This document shows positions 22,003 through 35,904 of a stretch of 49,500 nt of DNA, piece after piece (within the stretch, counting starts at the first letter, position 1; each line of letters opens with the position of its first letter). Source of the stretch: Adiantum capillus-veneris (lineage: Eukaryota; Streptophyta; Polypodiopsida; Polypodiales; Pteridaceae); NCBI GenBank assembly GCA_014529385.2, contig CM043962.1:86099180-86148679 (forward strand), written 5' to 3'. Position numbers and translations under genes: made by a program. Below the pieces are notes generated by a model, which was given only the letters and a program-made list of their open reading frames with translations, was not told where the DNA came from and did no database searches.

Positions 22003-25000
22003 ATGTATCTACGCTTTGGTCGTGTGCTAGAGTCTGAACAACTAGCTAGTGCTTCGATTTACGGGGGTATTCACTATCCTTCCACTCTAGGGTCTACGCT
22101 CTCAGCGGGGACCCAAGGTAGTGCAACCCAAGACCCAAATATAGCGGCTAGCGACTCTTCCTCTGACTACGATATTATGGAAGAGCATCTTACACAAAGC
22201 CCCGGGGGAACAAATGAAACCGTACCTAGCTGGGCCCAACAACCTAGAACTAGTGTTTTTAGCCGTTTGATGGAAACTTTTAGTAGAGCTACGCGCTCTG
22301 AACCTACGGCTAGTGAAGTAAACGAAGGGGGTGGGGAAGTAGAATCACCATTCACATCTCCTGTACACCCCACACTCCCTCAGAGTGTCCACGTGGACAT
22401 TCTACCTACCTCATTTAATGAGGGCCCTACCGAGCTACCACCTTCCAAAGTCGCCTCTAAGGTAGCGGTGACTAAAAGTCAAAACACGGGAAGCAACATT
22501 GCATCCACCTCACGGCAACCCTCTAGTACACCAAGTTTGGACGGGGTATTTCTCAATGAAAATTGGGAATATGACCTACACACGAAGACTTTGACTGACC
22601 TATACATGGGCTACACATACCATGTGGGTTGGTTAGAAGTTGTACAATCCACATCTAGTGCCACTAGTCTAGAGGAACAACAACACATGATCTGCAATGT
22701 CATCCATAGGATTATCCAGTCCGAGAGGCAAAATCGAGGAACAAACATACCTTCGACGGGTCCTATGCGATTTTTAGACACGGACAAAGGGAAATAACCC
22801 AGTCTATCACAAATGGAGACTCCCCCAGTGAGTCCCATCGATCCCCCATATGTTGTTTCGCCAGGGGTCTCAATGCAATCTGAGCCCACAAGTGATAGCT
22901 TTACTTTTCCAAGTCTAGCTCATCTCTCCCTTGATGACACCACGGCTACCATGCCTACCCCAATGATGGGCATGCCAAGAAACACGCCATGGACCTCGTT
23001 TGTTAGTAAAGCACCGCTACATGGTAGCTCAATGCCTGCAATAGTACCTACAAGTGTGTACCAATCGTATGCACCTATGGCTCACACTCATGGAGTTCCT
23101 ACCCCGCCCATTGTTTCAACTACCTATGCTCCACAACCACAATACACAAGTTCTTATTCCCATGGGACTATACCGGCTAGCATTAGCATGTCACATCCGA
23201 CGTTTGCTATGCCTAGGGCCGCTCATATGAACTATGGACCACCACATGGCACAACATCGTACCCAACGTGGAACCCAAGGGCTTCCTATGCGCCAAGCCC
23301 AATGCCAATACCTACTCCACATGTAGTCTCTTGAACACCTTCACCCACGGTGCCTGCTCACTTAGGTGACTTGGCAACATTTGCTCAAGCTATTGGTCGA
23401 TCTATTGCTGAGAATATGTGTAACACGCCTGATAGAGAGCCTAAAAGTAAGGCAGTACAAATAGCCAAGCTCACACAAAAATTTAGTGGAGATGGGGATG
23501 TGAGGAAGCATATCGAAGTGTTTGAACAAATATGCGATTCTCTAGGAGAACACAATGACCTACATAAGAGCAATGCTTTAAGCCTAACCTTAAGTGGAAA
23601 GGCTGGGGATTGGTATAGAACCCTAAGGGTGGAAGAAATAACGATTTACCCTACTCTTAGGAGACTGTTCTTGAAAGAATACATACGAGAGGGAGTGCTT
23701 TGGGGTGTAGCCTCTCAGCTCCAGAAAGCCCAACGAGAGGAAGGAGAGTCGGTGAGAGACTTTATAAGTCACTTGAAGCATTTGAATTCTCGTTGTAATC
23801 CAAATGAACGCTTCAACAATAACCAATTGCTTGATAGATTCATTAGGGGGTTACGACATGAGGATATCTACAATGGCCTAGTCATTAGAGGTATCACCAC
23901 TTGGGAAGCAGTCACCACCAATGCGATCCAATTGGAGGATAATTTAATGATTCAAGGAGAAAGAGTGTCTGTTGAGTCTAAATCTATTAGCTCACAAGCA
24001 TCAGGGCATCAGCCAATGACCCTAAAGCCTATTGCTAAGGAGCCAAAGATATCTGAGATGACTTTAGCAGATCTCACCAAGGCTATTCAAGAGAGTCTTA
24101 GAGACAATCGTGCTCCACAAAACAATCATATGTATCCAAGAAGGGAGCAACAATGGTGCTCAATATGCTATGGACCGCATAGTACCAGTGAATGCCCTAC
24201 TTTTAGAGTAAAATTCAATGGGAATTTCAATGCCTGTGGAAGGTATGGTCATCAAGCTAAGGATTGCATAGCATTTAAGCACACGATGGCCAATAGACCA
24301 ACCTTAGCATGGACAAACACACCTCGAGTGCCTGCATTGATGCCGGCCCCACCTCTTGAACAAACAGGACAACACATGGTCCCTAGGGCCCAAAATGTTG
24401 TCCAAACAACACCCTTACCACCTGCAGTGCTAGGACCGCAACCACCACATCTGAGAATCGCTTCTGTGAATCAAGTGGGTTGTGAGTCATCTATTTCTTG
24501 TTTGGAAGGTTGTGAGGAAGATATAGATCCTAATATTGCCTATGGGATGGATGTGCTTGAAGAAAGTCCACAATACTACATGGAGGACTATTGGGGACAA
24601 GTCAAACCTGTCTATCAAGTAGCTGCTCTTGCGGCAAGAGGCCAAAATATCAATTACACTGCTAAGAGACCACCTCTTCAATGCTATGAGTGTGGAGGTC
24701 CACATCGTGTAGCCGAGTGTCCTATTAGGCTACAAAAGAATGCCACACTAATGCAAACCAATCAAGTGAGCACGTCTACAATGCCGATACTCATGTGTAA
24801 TCGATGTGGCATATATCATTTGATTGCCCAATGTGCAAATAATCCAAATGCACCAAAGATCACGCCATTAAACTTGATTGAAGTTACCGAGGAGCCATCA
24901 CAAAGTACACCCTTGGTACCAGTAAACGTACTCACACGATCGATGCTCCAAAAACAAAATTATATTCTTGAGGAAAGAGACACGGCATCAATTGCCCAAT

Positions 25001-25143
25001 CTCAGAAAAAGAAGAAAACACGAAGAAAGAGATCGCAGAAAGCGGCGAAGTCAGACAAATCCACTCATTCTCTCATTTGTGCAATTGAAGAGTGCTCTTG
25101 CTCCATTTCCTTCTTCTTCTTCTTCATCTCTTTGTGTGTGTGA
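22003..25143 (+). pseudogene. gag: Element B gag, two in-frame stops, ending in LTR
   Basis: One continuous frame from the ATG at 22003 (M-Y-L-R-F-G-R-V-L, the counterpart of element A's M-H-L-R-S-G-R) with in-frame stops TAA at 22795 and TGA at 23332. The upstream TTG at 21973 is not needed. It has a Ser/Pro-rich N-terminus, then a capsid segment (Q-K-F-S-G-D, L-S-G-K-A-G-D-W-Y, L-D-R-F-I-R-G-L) that is intact here but frameshifted in A, and three CX2CX3HX4C knuckles (CSICYGPHSTSEC, CYECGGPHRVAEC, CNRCGIYHLIAQC). At 25056, after A-A-K-S-D, the frame runs straight into the LTR and stops at 25143; the protease is gone. Confidence 0.88.
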
Positions 25144-25420
25144 GAGAGAGAGAGTGAGAGAGGGAGAGAGAGGGAGTGTGTGGGCGATCGAGCATTACGA
25201 AGGCACGACGGTGGTGAAGCGGTTGAGCGCGGCGTAGTGGCGTCTCCTTCTTCTTCGCGGCGAGGAATCCTCCACGAAGCAAGCGTAGAGCGGTGAGTGA
25301 CACACCATCGCCTTCTTTGAGCTTACTGGTTTAGGCTTGTTGTGTGCTTGGAGCCATTTGTGGCTCGCACACCGTGTATCGGCAAGTTCCTTGCATTGAC
25401 ACGTGCGACATACGTGCACA
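25057..25420 (+). repeat. Element B 3' LTR, last 364 bp only
   Basis: It corresponds to 21177-21540 with the same length and about three substitutions (ACTAGT/ACTGGT, CACGG/CACCG, ACGCG/ACGTG). It ends GTGCACA, followed by CCATT. Confidence 0.92.
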
Positions 25421-25425
25421 CCATT

Positions 25426-25948
25426 GATGTTGAGATGAAAGAAATATTTTTGCTTTGTTCCTTGCCACTCTCTTGGGATATCTTTCGCACAAATGTTAGT
25501 AACTCTGCTCCTAATTGTACGCTAAAATAAGATGATGTTACTAGTGCACTTTTGTCAGAGGAGATGTGTTGGAAGACCATGACTAGCTTGCATTATGGCG
25601 AAGCTCATTATGTGCAAAGGGATGATAAGCAACGTACCGGGCAGTTTTTCACAATGTGAGTCCAAGAAAGAGGGCAATAGAGATGCATCAAAGGGTAGAT
25701 CAAAGTCTCATGGTCGCCGCAATGTTCAATTCCATTATTGTGATAAGTTTGGTCACATAAAGAAGGATTGTTATGCTTGGAAGCGTGACAAAGAGAAGAG
25801 CAAAGGTAAAGGAAAAGATCATGATGATAAAGAGGAGAAACCAAAGAGTTCATTTAAGATTAAAGAAGTGAATATATTTCAGGATGACAATGATACGCAA
25901 GACATTAATATGTTGACTGAAAATAATGATGTCTTTTATGATGCTTAG
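25426..25948 (+). pseudogene. gag: Element C gag, second part with zinc knuckle
   Basis: After the target duplication the copia gag resumes (I-D-V-E-M-K-E-I-F-L-L-C-S-L-P-L-S-W). It has stops and frame changes near 25520-25600, then an open frame from 25595 with a basic stretch and a knuckle, F-H-Y-C-D-K-F-G-H-I-K-K-D-C. The first Cys of CX2CX4HX4C is Phe here. It ends N-N-D-V-F-Y-D-A at 25948. Confidence 0.75.
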
Positions 25949-25960
25949 GAAACTCTATCT

Positions 25961-26528
25961 TTGCAGAGTTCTATGCTAGCTGAACTCCTTGTTAATGGTG
26001 AAGTATCCCGTACATGGATTCTTGATTCGGGTGCTTCGTTGCATGTCACACCTCATAGGCATTGGTTTACTACATATGAGAAAACCATTGGCTCTGTTAC
26101 ACTTGGTGACAGTTACTCTTGTGACATTATTGGCGTCGGTGATATTGCCATGGTTATGGAAAATGGGGTGAATTTTATCATCCATAATGTGTGTCATGTT
26201 CCAGCCTTGACATGCAATCTGATTTCGATTGGACATCTTGATGACTTGGGTTACAAAGTCACTTTTCATCAGTAGTCTTGGCGTGTTGCGAAGGGTCATC
26301 TTATTATAGGCCATGGTTCTAAAGTTGGTTCACTTTATCCTCTTTATGTATCTGATAAAAACAGTGTTCTTTCTGTAACTGAGCTGCCAACCGTTGCTTT
26401 GTGGCATAGCCGATTAGGACATATGTCAAAGAAGGGAATGGAAACACTCTCTCGTTTGAGCTACTTACTGTCTTTGTCATTTTTTAATTTTCCCTTTTGT
26501 GAGCACTCTCAATATGGAAAGCAAACAT
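25961..26528 (+). pseudogene. pol: Element C protease and pre-integrase region
   Basis: The frame at 25961-26275 carries the retropepsin site W-I-L-D-S-G-A-S-L-H-V-T-P and then C-N-L-I-S-I-G-H-L, typical of copia PR and the PR/integrase junction. A TAG at 26273 interrupts it. Sequence continues to L-W-H-S-R-L-G-H-M-S-K-K-G-M (GAG-pre-integrase box) and F-C-E-H-S-Q-Y-G-K-Q-T, where element G begins. In the integrase zinc box the second Cys of the C-x-x-C pair is Ser. Confidence 0.8.
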
Positions 26529-26705
26529 GTTAGGACAAGGGTCCTACGGGGCAAGGCCCAACCTAGGGGGTCAGGGACCTAGGCCAAGGGCCTGGACTAG
26601 ACCAGTGTGGACTGGGGATCTGCTTAGGGCAAGAGCTAGGAGCTAGGCCTATATAAAAGGGAGATAGGGAGGAGGATCCTATGTCTTAGTCTTCTAGGTC
26701 TTACA
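26529..26705 (+). repeat. Element G 5' LTR (177 bp)
   Basis: It starts TGTTAGGAC, ends CTTACA (TG...CA), and is followed one base later by the primer site. GC-rich direct words (GGGCAAGG, CCTAGGCC-like) occur in U3. A TATA box, CTATATAAAAGG, lies at 26649-26660, about 50 bases from the LTR end. Confidence 0.8.
26649..26660 (+). promoter_or_regulatory. TATA box in element G LTR
   Basis: CTATATAAAAGG is a strong plant TATA box in a very short LTR, which places transcription start close to its end. Confidence 0.7.
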
Positions 26706-26706
26706 T

Positions 26707-26718
26707 TGGTATCAGAGC
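26707..26718 (+). other. Element G primer binding site
   Basis: TGGTATCAGAGC, an exact match to the initiator-Met site, follows the LTR end by one base. Confidence 0.9.
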
Positions 26719-26773
26719 TTAGGGGGAGGGAGGAGCTATGGAGGAGGAGGAAGCCTTGCACGGATGATTGCAT

Positions 26774-29157
<2,384 letters not shown>

Positions 29158-31543
29158 AGGGGGAGCTTCTTACTTTATGACATTTATAGATGATTACTCG
29201 AGGAAAGTATGGGCTTACTTTCTCAAGCACAAGGATGAAGCGTTTAGTGTTTTCAAAACGTTTGTGACACTTGTGGAGAATCAGAGTGGCAAGAAGCTTA
29301 AATGCTTATGCACTGACAATGGTGGAGAGTATGTTTCAAAGGCCTTTCAGGACTTTTGTGAGTCAAAAGGTATAAAACGTGAACTTATTGCTCCTTACAA
29401 TCCTCCTCAAAATGGTGTTGCTGAGAGGATGAATAGGACCATACAAGAGAAGGTCAGAAGTATGTTGTCTAATGCACAGCTGCCAAATGGGTTTTGGGCT
29501 GAAGCTGTATCAACAACTGTTCATCTTGTAAATAGATCTCCTAGCAAGGTTTTGCAGAAGGATTCAGTGCCAGAGATGGTATGGTCAGGAAAAATGCCCT
29601 CATACAATCATCTCAAAGTCTTTGGCTGTGAGGCATATACTCACGTTCCAAAGGAATTTAGGAACAAACTTGAGCCAAAGAGTAGAAAGTGCATCTTTCT
29701 AGGCTATGGTAATTCTGGTGAGATGGGGTACAGACTTTGGGATCCCGAAACCAGAAAGGTTGTCCGCAGCAATGATGTTCACTTTAATGAATCCAAATAT
29801 CATTCTAAACCAGAGAGGGTTGAGGAGATTAGAAGAGTTGTCTTCCAAGAAGATGGACCTGCACGTGCAAGACAAAATGTCAGGGCTCAAGAGGAGCAAG
29901 GACAGGATAGAGTGGAACCACAGGTTGTGGCTGAGCCTGAGCCACCTATTGTGCGTAGATCTGGACGTGTCACGCGACCTCCTGATAGGTTTGTTCCATC
30001 TATGAACTATGTCATGTTGACTGATTGCAATGAGCCTTCATGTTACAAAGAAGCAGTGCAAATGAAGGACTCCGGGAATTGGCAATTGGCCATGCAGTCA
30101 GAGATGACAGCTCTGCATAAAAACAAGACATGGAAGCTAGTTAAATTACCACAGGGCAAAAAGGCTCTACCTTGTAAATGGGTTTACAGGTATAAGATCA
30201 CCGCTCATGATAGTCAGCCAAAGTACAAAGCAAGGCTTGTTTCCAAGGGCTTTAAGCAAGAACAAGGCATTGACTTTGATGAAGTCTTCTCTCCGGTGGT
30301 CAAGATGACTACATTGAGATGCTTTCTTGCATTGGTTGCAATATTAGATTTGGTGTTGCACCAAATGGATGTCAAGACAGCGTTCTTGCATGGTGATTTA
30401 GATGTGGAAATTTACATGCAGCAGCTAGAAGGGTTTGTTGAGAAAGGTAAGGAAGATTGGGTATGCCAGTTGTTAAAGAGTCTTTATGGCTTAAAACAAT
30501 CACCGAGGGCATGGTACCATAAATTCCACAAGTTTATGCTTTCTCAAGGCTACAAACATAGTGAGTTCGATCACTGTCTATATACAAAGAAGGCTAAGGA
30601 TGGTAGTTGGCTGATCCTTATTTTGTATGTGGATGACATGTTGATTGCTGGCAAGCACTTGGAAGAAATTTCAGCTTTGAAGTCAAAGATGGCAAAATCG
30701 TTTGACATGAAAGACATGGGTGAGGCAAGTCATATACTTGGTATGCGCATTGAGAGAGACAGATCAAAGAAGTTGATTTGGTTATCTCAAATAGAGTATA
30801 TTGACAAGGTTTTGCAACGTTTCAATATGGAGAAGGGAAAGGCACTGAGTGTTCCATTGCCACCATATGTGAAACTTAGCAAACAAGATTTTCCTGTGTC
30901 TGAGGAAGAACAGGCTGAAATGGATAAGATTCCATATGCGTCTGCAGTGGGTAGTTTGATGTATGCAATGATTGCTACTCGCCCAGACATTGCATTTGCA
31001 GTGGGAGTAGTAAGTCGATACATGTCAAACCCAGGCAAGAAACATTGGGAGGCAGTGAAAGGAATATTGAGATACCTGAAAGCTACAAAGAGTATGCGTA
31101 TATGCTATGGGAGTCAGGAGCTAAGTGTGAAGGGTTTTACACACTCAGATTATGCAGGTGACTGAGACAACCGAAGGTCTACGTCAGGGTATGTCTTTAC
31201 ATTGGCTGGTGGAGCAGTATCATGGCGTTCTAGATTACAAGATTGTGTTACTCAGTCTACTACAGAGGCTGAATATGTTGCAGCATCAGAGGCATGCAAA
31301 GAATCAATTTGGCTTAATTGACTAGTAACAGATTTCGGAATCAAAGAAGAGATGCCTGTGTTATATTGTGATAGTCAAAGTGCTATACAATTGGCTCGCA
31401 ATCCAGTTTATCACTCAAAGACAAAGCATGTGGATGTGAAGTATCATTTCATCAGGGAAATGCTCGAGGATAAGCAACTTCAGCTTGTCAAAGTTCACAC
31501 CACAGAAAATCCTGCTGATCTACTTACAAAAGGACTTCCCTGA
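29158..31543 (+). pseudogene. pol: Element C copia integrase, RT and RNase H
   Basis: A long open frame to 31164 (its first 20 or so codons from 29090 belong to element G). Integrase: F-I-D-D-Y-S-R, C-T-D-N-G-G-E-Y and Y-N-P-P-Q-N-G-V-A-E-R-M supply D, D and E. RT: L-P-C-K-W-V-Y, Q-M-D-V-K-T-A-F-L-H-G, Y-G-L-K-Q-S-P-R-A-W-Y and catalytic Y-V-D-D-M-L-I-A-G. RNase H follows (S-D-Y-A-G-D, S-T-T-E-A-E-Y, D-S-Q-S-A-I, T-K-H-V-D-V) with in-frame TGA stops at about 31162 and 31318. The N-terminal integrase zinc region is cut off by element G. Confidence 0.92.
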
Positions 31544-31663
31544 GAGAGCTTTGCGCATTTTCGCAAGCAGTTAGGTGTAGGGTAGTACATCACTTCTCTA
31601 CATCTCTTGTATATTAGCTTGTATAGTAGCTTCTCTCACACTTAAAGTACCACATTGGACTTT

Positions 31664-31674
31664 AAGTGGGAGGT
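31664..31674 (+). other. Element C polypurine tract
   Basis: AAGTGGGAGGT lies directly before TGTTGGGG of the 3' LTR. Confidence 0.85.
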
Positions 31675-31960
31675 TGTTGGGGTATAAAGCCCAATTTGGT
31701 CGCCCAGGTAAGTGGGCGGGCCGCCAGGTATGTACACACATTCTTTTGTAAAAACCTAATAAGAACTCACTATGCTCTACACATTACAGTAGAGCGAGTT
31801 CACCATATCGTCGTGCTCTTCTTCTCGCACTCTCTCTCGCGTCGCAATTTCGCTCGTACTCCTTCATGTGTGGGCTTGTGCCTGTGTGAGAGAGAGGGAA
31901 CTTGTGATTGGCTTTATAAAATAGTGAGCATTTATGAAGAGACAAGCGTATAAGTGCAAC
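31675..31960 (+). repeat. Element C 3' LTR, right end approximate
   Basis: It starts TGTTGGGGTATAAAG after the polypurine tract. It includes a GTGTGAGAGAGAGGG block near 31879-31893. The right end is not fixed because no second copy matches; sequence after about 31960 is T-rich and unassigned. Confidence 0.7.
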
Positions 31961-32199
<239 letters not shown>

Positions 32200-32285
32200 T
32201 TCATGCTCACCAACTTCTTTTGGACGACACTCAAGGCTCATGTAACTGTTTGCTATTTTTTGACAAATGGCATATTACAATAGGG

Positions 32286-32287
<2 letters not shown>

Positions 32288-32332
<45 letters not shown>

Positions 32333-32352
32333 GTGTGTGTGTGTGTGTGTGT
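32288..32352. repeat. (CT)n then (GT)n microsatellites
   Basis: CT at 32288-32328 and GT at about 32333-32352, separated by a few bases. Confidence 0.95.
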
Positions 32353-32705
32353 GGGCGCACGTGTACACAACCTAAGAACATACTGTATTATTAATTCCAA
32401 GCTAATGTCTTCTAAGATTCAATATACCAATAGTAACGAGGTTTGCATCTTCACATAACAAGCCTAGTGATTTTATCACTTGTTTTTACAAAAGCAGTGC
32501 ATTTTGAAGCCCTTAAAGAGACTCCCCTTTTATTTCTACACAAATTCGAAGAACATACAAAAATTCTTTTGAAATTTTCTATAATTCTTATGAAGGGAAG
32601 CTTTTTCCTTGTTAAATATGGAGGTGGCAACTAGTGCACCCATATTGAGAGAGACAATATGGGCATCAAGAAATGGAATGTGGATGTGGCAAATAGCTCA
32701 CCCAT
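32353..32705. other. Stretch with no gene seen
   Basis: AT-rich, no recognisable ORF, between two microsatellite blocks. Confidence 0.5.
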
Positions 32706-32707
32706 AC

Positions 32708-32790
<83 letters not shown>
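32706..32790. repeat. (CT)n(CA)n compound microsatellite
   Basis: CT at 32706-32745 followed by CA to 32790. Confidence 0.95.
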
Positions 32791-32791
<1 letters not shown>

Positions 32792-32871
32792 TTAAGCTGG
32801 CTTAAGTATTCATGACAACAAAGCTGGTAGGCTCCTAGATTGAGGTTGAGAAGATGCCAAATGGAAGAAGA

Positions 32872-34679
32872 CTACCTGAAAGAGAACACTGAGAAAGTTT
32901 CTTTTGAGGTGGAGGCGTTCGTACCTCTCTCTCTCTCAATGACTAAAGATATTGTTATCCAATCATGGAGCATGAAGGCCTTAAAAAACCGCACAAAGCA
33001 TACCCTTCCCTGTGTATTTAGGGAAAATCTTCTATCACTATGCATAAGTTCCCATTGAGCCACATGTTGATACCTATGCTTAGAAAGTGTGTGGTATTTA
33101 TGGGGCTCACAATAGAAAATAGTAGGAAAACTAAGCTCTTCACAATATTCATCTTTGAGGATACTCAAAGGACTATTTTCCTCAGTAGGAACTACGAAAA
33201 ATACTTTGTCGTTATGATCCACTACTTGCTGTGATGACTCAATTCCATGGAGCATGACATATGTGGCTAGATCATCTTCTTCTGGTGGTTGATTGTCATT
33301 GACAAAATTGTTAGGTAGAGGGTACTGTAGACCATGAAAATGTTGAGCCACTTGTTGTTTAAATTAATTTTTTTGTTCTTGTATAAAGATGTTTGTTGTA
33401 GTTAGAGTAGTGGCTTTCATTGTAAGCAATGGGCGAACAACTCGGAAAAGGTAGCAATGGTTATACTGTAGATGGCACTTAATACCCACTAGTATCGAGG
33501 CTTCATCATCAATCAACCTCGACAATATTTTTTGTATTTTCTCCAAGGATACCAAAACGTTAACAACGCTACCTCGTAATCCAAACTGACCATCATATGT
33601 AAGCTCCCTAATTTTGGCAAAAGGTAGCCTGATACTCACAAGGCGATTTTCTAAACGATTTAACTTGTCTACTATATCCAAGGGGGAGTCAAATCCTATG
33701 GAATTCAATCGAGTGAGCAATGCACCATGGTCTCGCCTTTTACGCCCGCAGGAAGTGGAAACATATTTCTCATGTATCTCGTTCGTTCTAGATCTCCCAA
33801 GTGTGGACCTTCTCCCTTTTTGAGCTAATTGTGAAAAAAACATTGAACATCCACATTTAGAACATTGATATATAGGAACATCGTTCGCTGTTTTTATGTA
33901 CTATTGTATAGCTTTGTTTGGTAGGGAGGCTTGTTCAATGTTTATGTTCAAGGGAATCATGGGGTGTAATTGTTTTTTAAGTTTTTTTATTTTTGCTATT
34001 ATTGCACCTATTTCTAGGGTGGTTCTAGCACCCAAGCAAGCAAATTGTCTTGCGATGGATATAGGGAGTTCATTTGGTTGTTGGAGAAGCAAATTTTTCA
34101 ATGATTCTATTTCTTTTTTGTCCCAAGTGCGATACTTGCATTTGCATGAGTATTGGCTCTCCCCCAAGTTAAAAAATAGGCAACCACTTCTATCGACAAT
34201 GATAATTTTGTGAAATTTTATTGAATTGGCTCCACCATTGCATGTTGCCCTTTTGGGTGAAGGTATTGGTACACCACAAATATGAACCTCGCATGGAATA
34301 CTAAATCTAAAGGAGGATACATGGATAATATCAAGCGTAATACCAATAGATGATGTGTGGCTATTCAATACTTGGATCAAAATGGAGGAATCATGTTTGT
34401 TGAAAGTCAAATGCGCCAAAAAAGGCGTTAACATTGGCATTCGCTCCAACGATACTCTCACCACATCTAGCATGATGCTGTTAATTTCTGCAATGACGAA
34501 CGCGACCTGACTATTTTATTGAACATTAGGAAAACATTATTATCGTATGGGTGACTAGCTAGGAAAGTACTATCGATATCATTCTGAATGAGTGGTTCAA
34601 AAGATACATCTTGGTTGCTTGAGGAACCCCTATACGTATAGTTGTTTTTTCCTTGGGCTATGGGGAGGGAGGAAGACAA
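32872..34679 (-). pseudogene. Helitron-like replicase/helicase, N-terminal fragment
   Basis: From 34473 to 32872 one minus-strand frame is interrupted only by stops at 33901 and 33364; a frameshift near 34470 joins it to the piece at 34467-34679. The middle part has a Cys pair (Q-C-S-K-C-G-C) followed by L-x-x-L-E-N-R-L-V-S-I-R-L-P-F-A-K-I...G-Q-F-G-L-R-G-S-V-V-N-V...V-V-R-P-L, the pattern of the DUF6570 domain that precedes helicases in some Helitron/Helentron proteins. The last part reads P-L-S-I-L-K-D-E-Y-C-E-E-L-S-F-P-T-I-F, then W-E-L-M-H-S-D-R-R, matching the Helitron-helicase-like segment. The Rep HUH motif and the helicase are absent, so it is a truncated fossil. Confidence 0.65.
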
Positions 34680-34696
34680 GTAAATGAAACACGTAG

Positions 34697-34697
<1 letters not shown>

Positions 34698-34762
<65 letters not shown>
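34698..34762. repeat. (GA)n microsatellite
   Basis: About 32 uninterrupted GA units, immediately upstream of the Helitron-like coding fragment. Confidence 0.97.
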
Positions 34763-34766
<4 letters not shown>

Positions 34767-35379
34767 AATTTACAAGGTGAGTAATGGATGAAAGCGATAT
34801 AATATAAAGAGTGCTTTTTTGTGTGGAGGTGATGGAGCTTCAATATTGTAGAAGAGGAGCTCTACTTTGTTCCTTCTACAAAAGATGTGACAAGACCTAA
34901 CTTGTTGACGACAAGTTGACCAAAATGAAAAATGAGGCTAGTATCTCACATGCATCTAGTACATCAGAAGCATATAAATCAACAAAAATTTTGTCAAGAT
35001 ACAACACTTTGTCAACTACGTCACCCACTAAGGAAACGTTCATTGGGGAATCTTTGCTGGTCAAAATCATTCCTTCAAGCTTGCGCACCAGAACAATAGT
35101 TGTAGCTTTTGAGAAAATAGAGCAAAAGTTTGCCTCTTGTTGGTGATAAACTTCTTAGTAGATTTGCATTGACCACAAAAATGCTCCACCAAAATCGAAT
35201 TCACATTCACAAAGTGCAATGTGCCAGTCACCTATGTATAGCCACTTGACAAGTTAAAGCTTTCTTGAGCTATTATGGTGAAAAAGGAAAAGCTAGAGTA
35301 ATACTTACTTCGATTGTGAACAACATCAAGAATATGGGCCTTTGATGCTTCCTTCAAACGTTTCTTGGATAGTGATATC
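34763..35379 (-). other. Unassigned region, possible upstream part of the Helitron-like gene
   Basis: Minus-strand open pieces are present (34897-35088, and another frame reading H-F-C-G-Q-C-K-S-T-K-K-F-I near 35150-35210) but no family was recognised. A Cys pair next to basic residues and the orientation would allow an upstream module of the Helitron-like protein. Confidence 0.25.
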
Positions 35380-35598
35380 TGTTACCATATACATGTGGTA
35401 GTGATGTGTGTGAACACACTAGGACCACCGAGGCATTTTTTCCCTCTTTAGGAGGTTTTTTCCCCTGTGCATTGTATATACGCCCATTCATTCTAGGGCT
35501 ATCTATCTTTCCATTGCACACTAAGTAATATACTCACAGTTGTGTGCCTTAAGCTTCCTTCGTCTTCTCCAAGCTTTGTGCGTTTCTCTCCAACCCTA
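35380..35598 (+). repeat. Lone LTR or LTR end, element D family
   Basis: It starts TGTTACCATATAC; the last 60 bases (GTGTGCCTTAAGCTTCC, CTTCTCCAAGC, CCAACCCTA) resemble the end of the element D 5' LTR at 16800-16860. No primer site and no copia coding sequence follow, so it is a solo LTR or a 3' LTR remnant. Confidence 0.5.
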
Positions 35599-35904
35599 GG
35601 GTGGATGCATGAATAGGTGGCCCGGTTTTAACTGGTTGAAAGTTGCTTTTGGAGGCTTAAAATTTAGGGGGTATGAAATTGGTGTTATGGGCAAGAATTG
35701 TTTGAATTAAATAATCGTGTGGAGGATACAAAATCTTAAAAATCGTGTGGAGGATTCAAAAACACGTGTGGAGCCCACGTCAGAACGAATGTTCAATCGA
35801 ATGTTTTCATGACTGTGACTTTTCCATATCTATGTGCCTTTCTCCTTCTGCGCCTTTCTCAGCTCACTCTACAGCCCCCTGTGCACGCTGCTTATCCTTC
35901 GCTA

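Larger units (their letters stand above)
20956..25420 (+). mobile_element. Gypsy element B, internally deleted, nested in C
   Basis: Same family as element A, opposite orientation. It has a complete 5' LTR, primer site, leader, and gag up to 25056; then a deletion removes the gag end, the protease, the 3' non-coding region and the first 221 bases of the 3' LTR. The 5-bp duplication CCATT marks both ends, so the deletion happened after or during insertion without disturbing the outer junctions. Confidence 0.92.
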
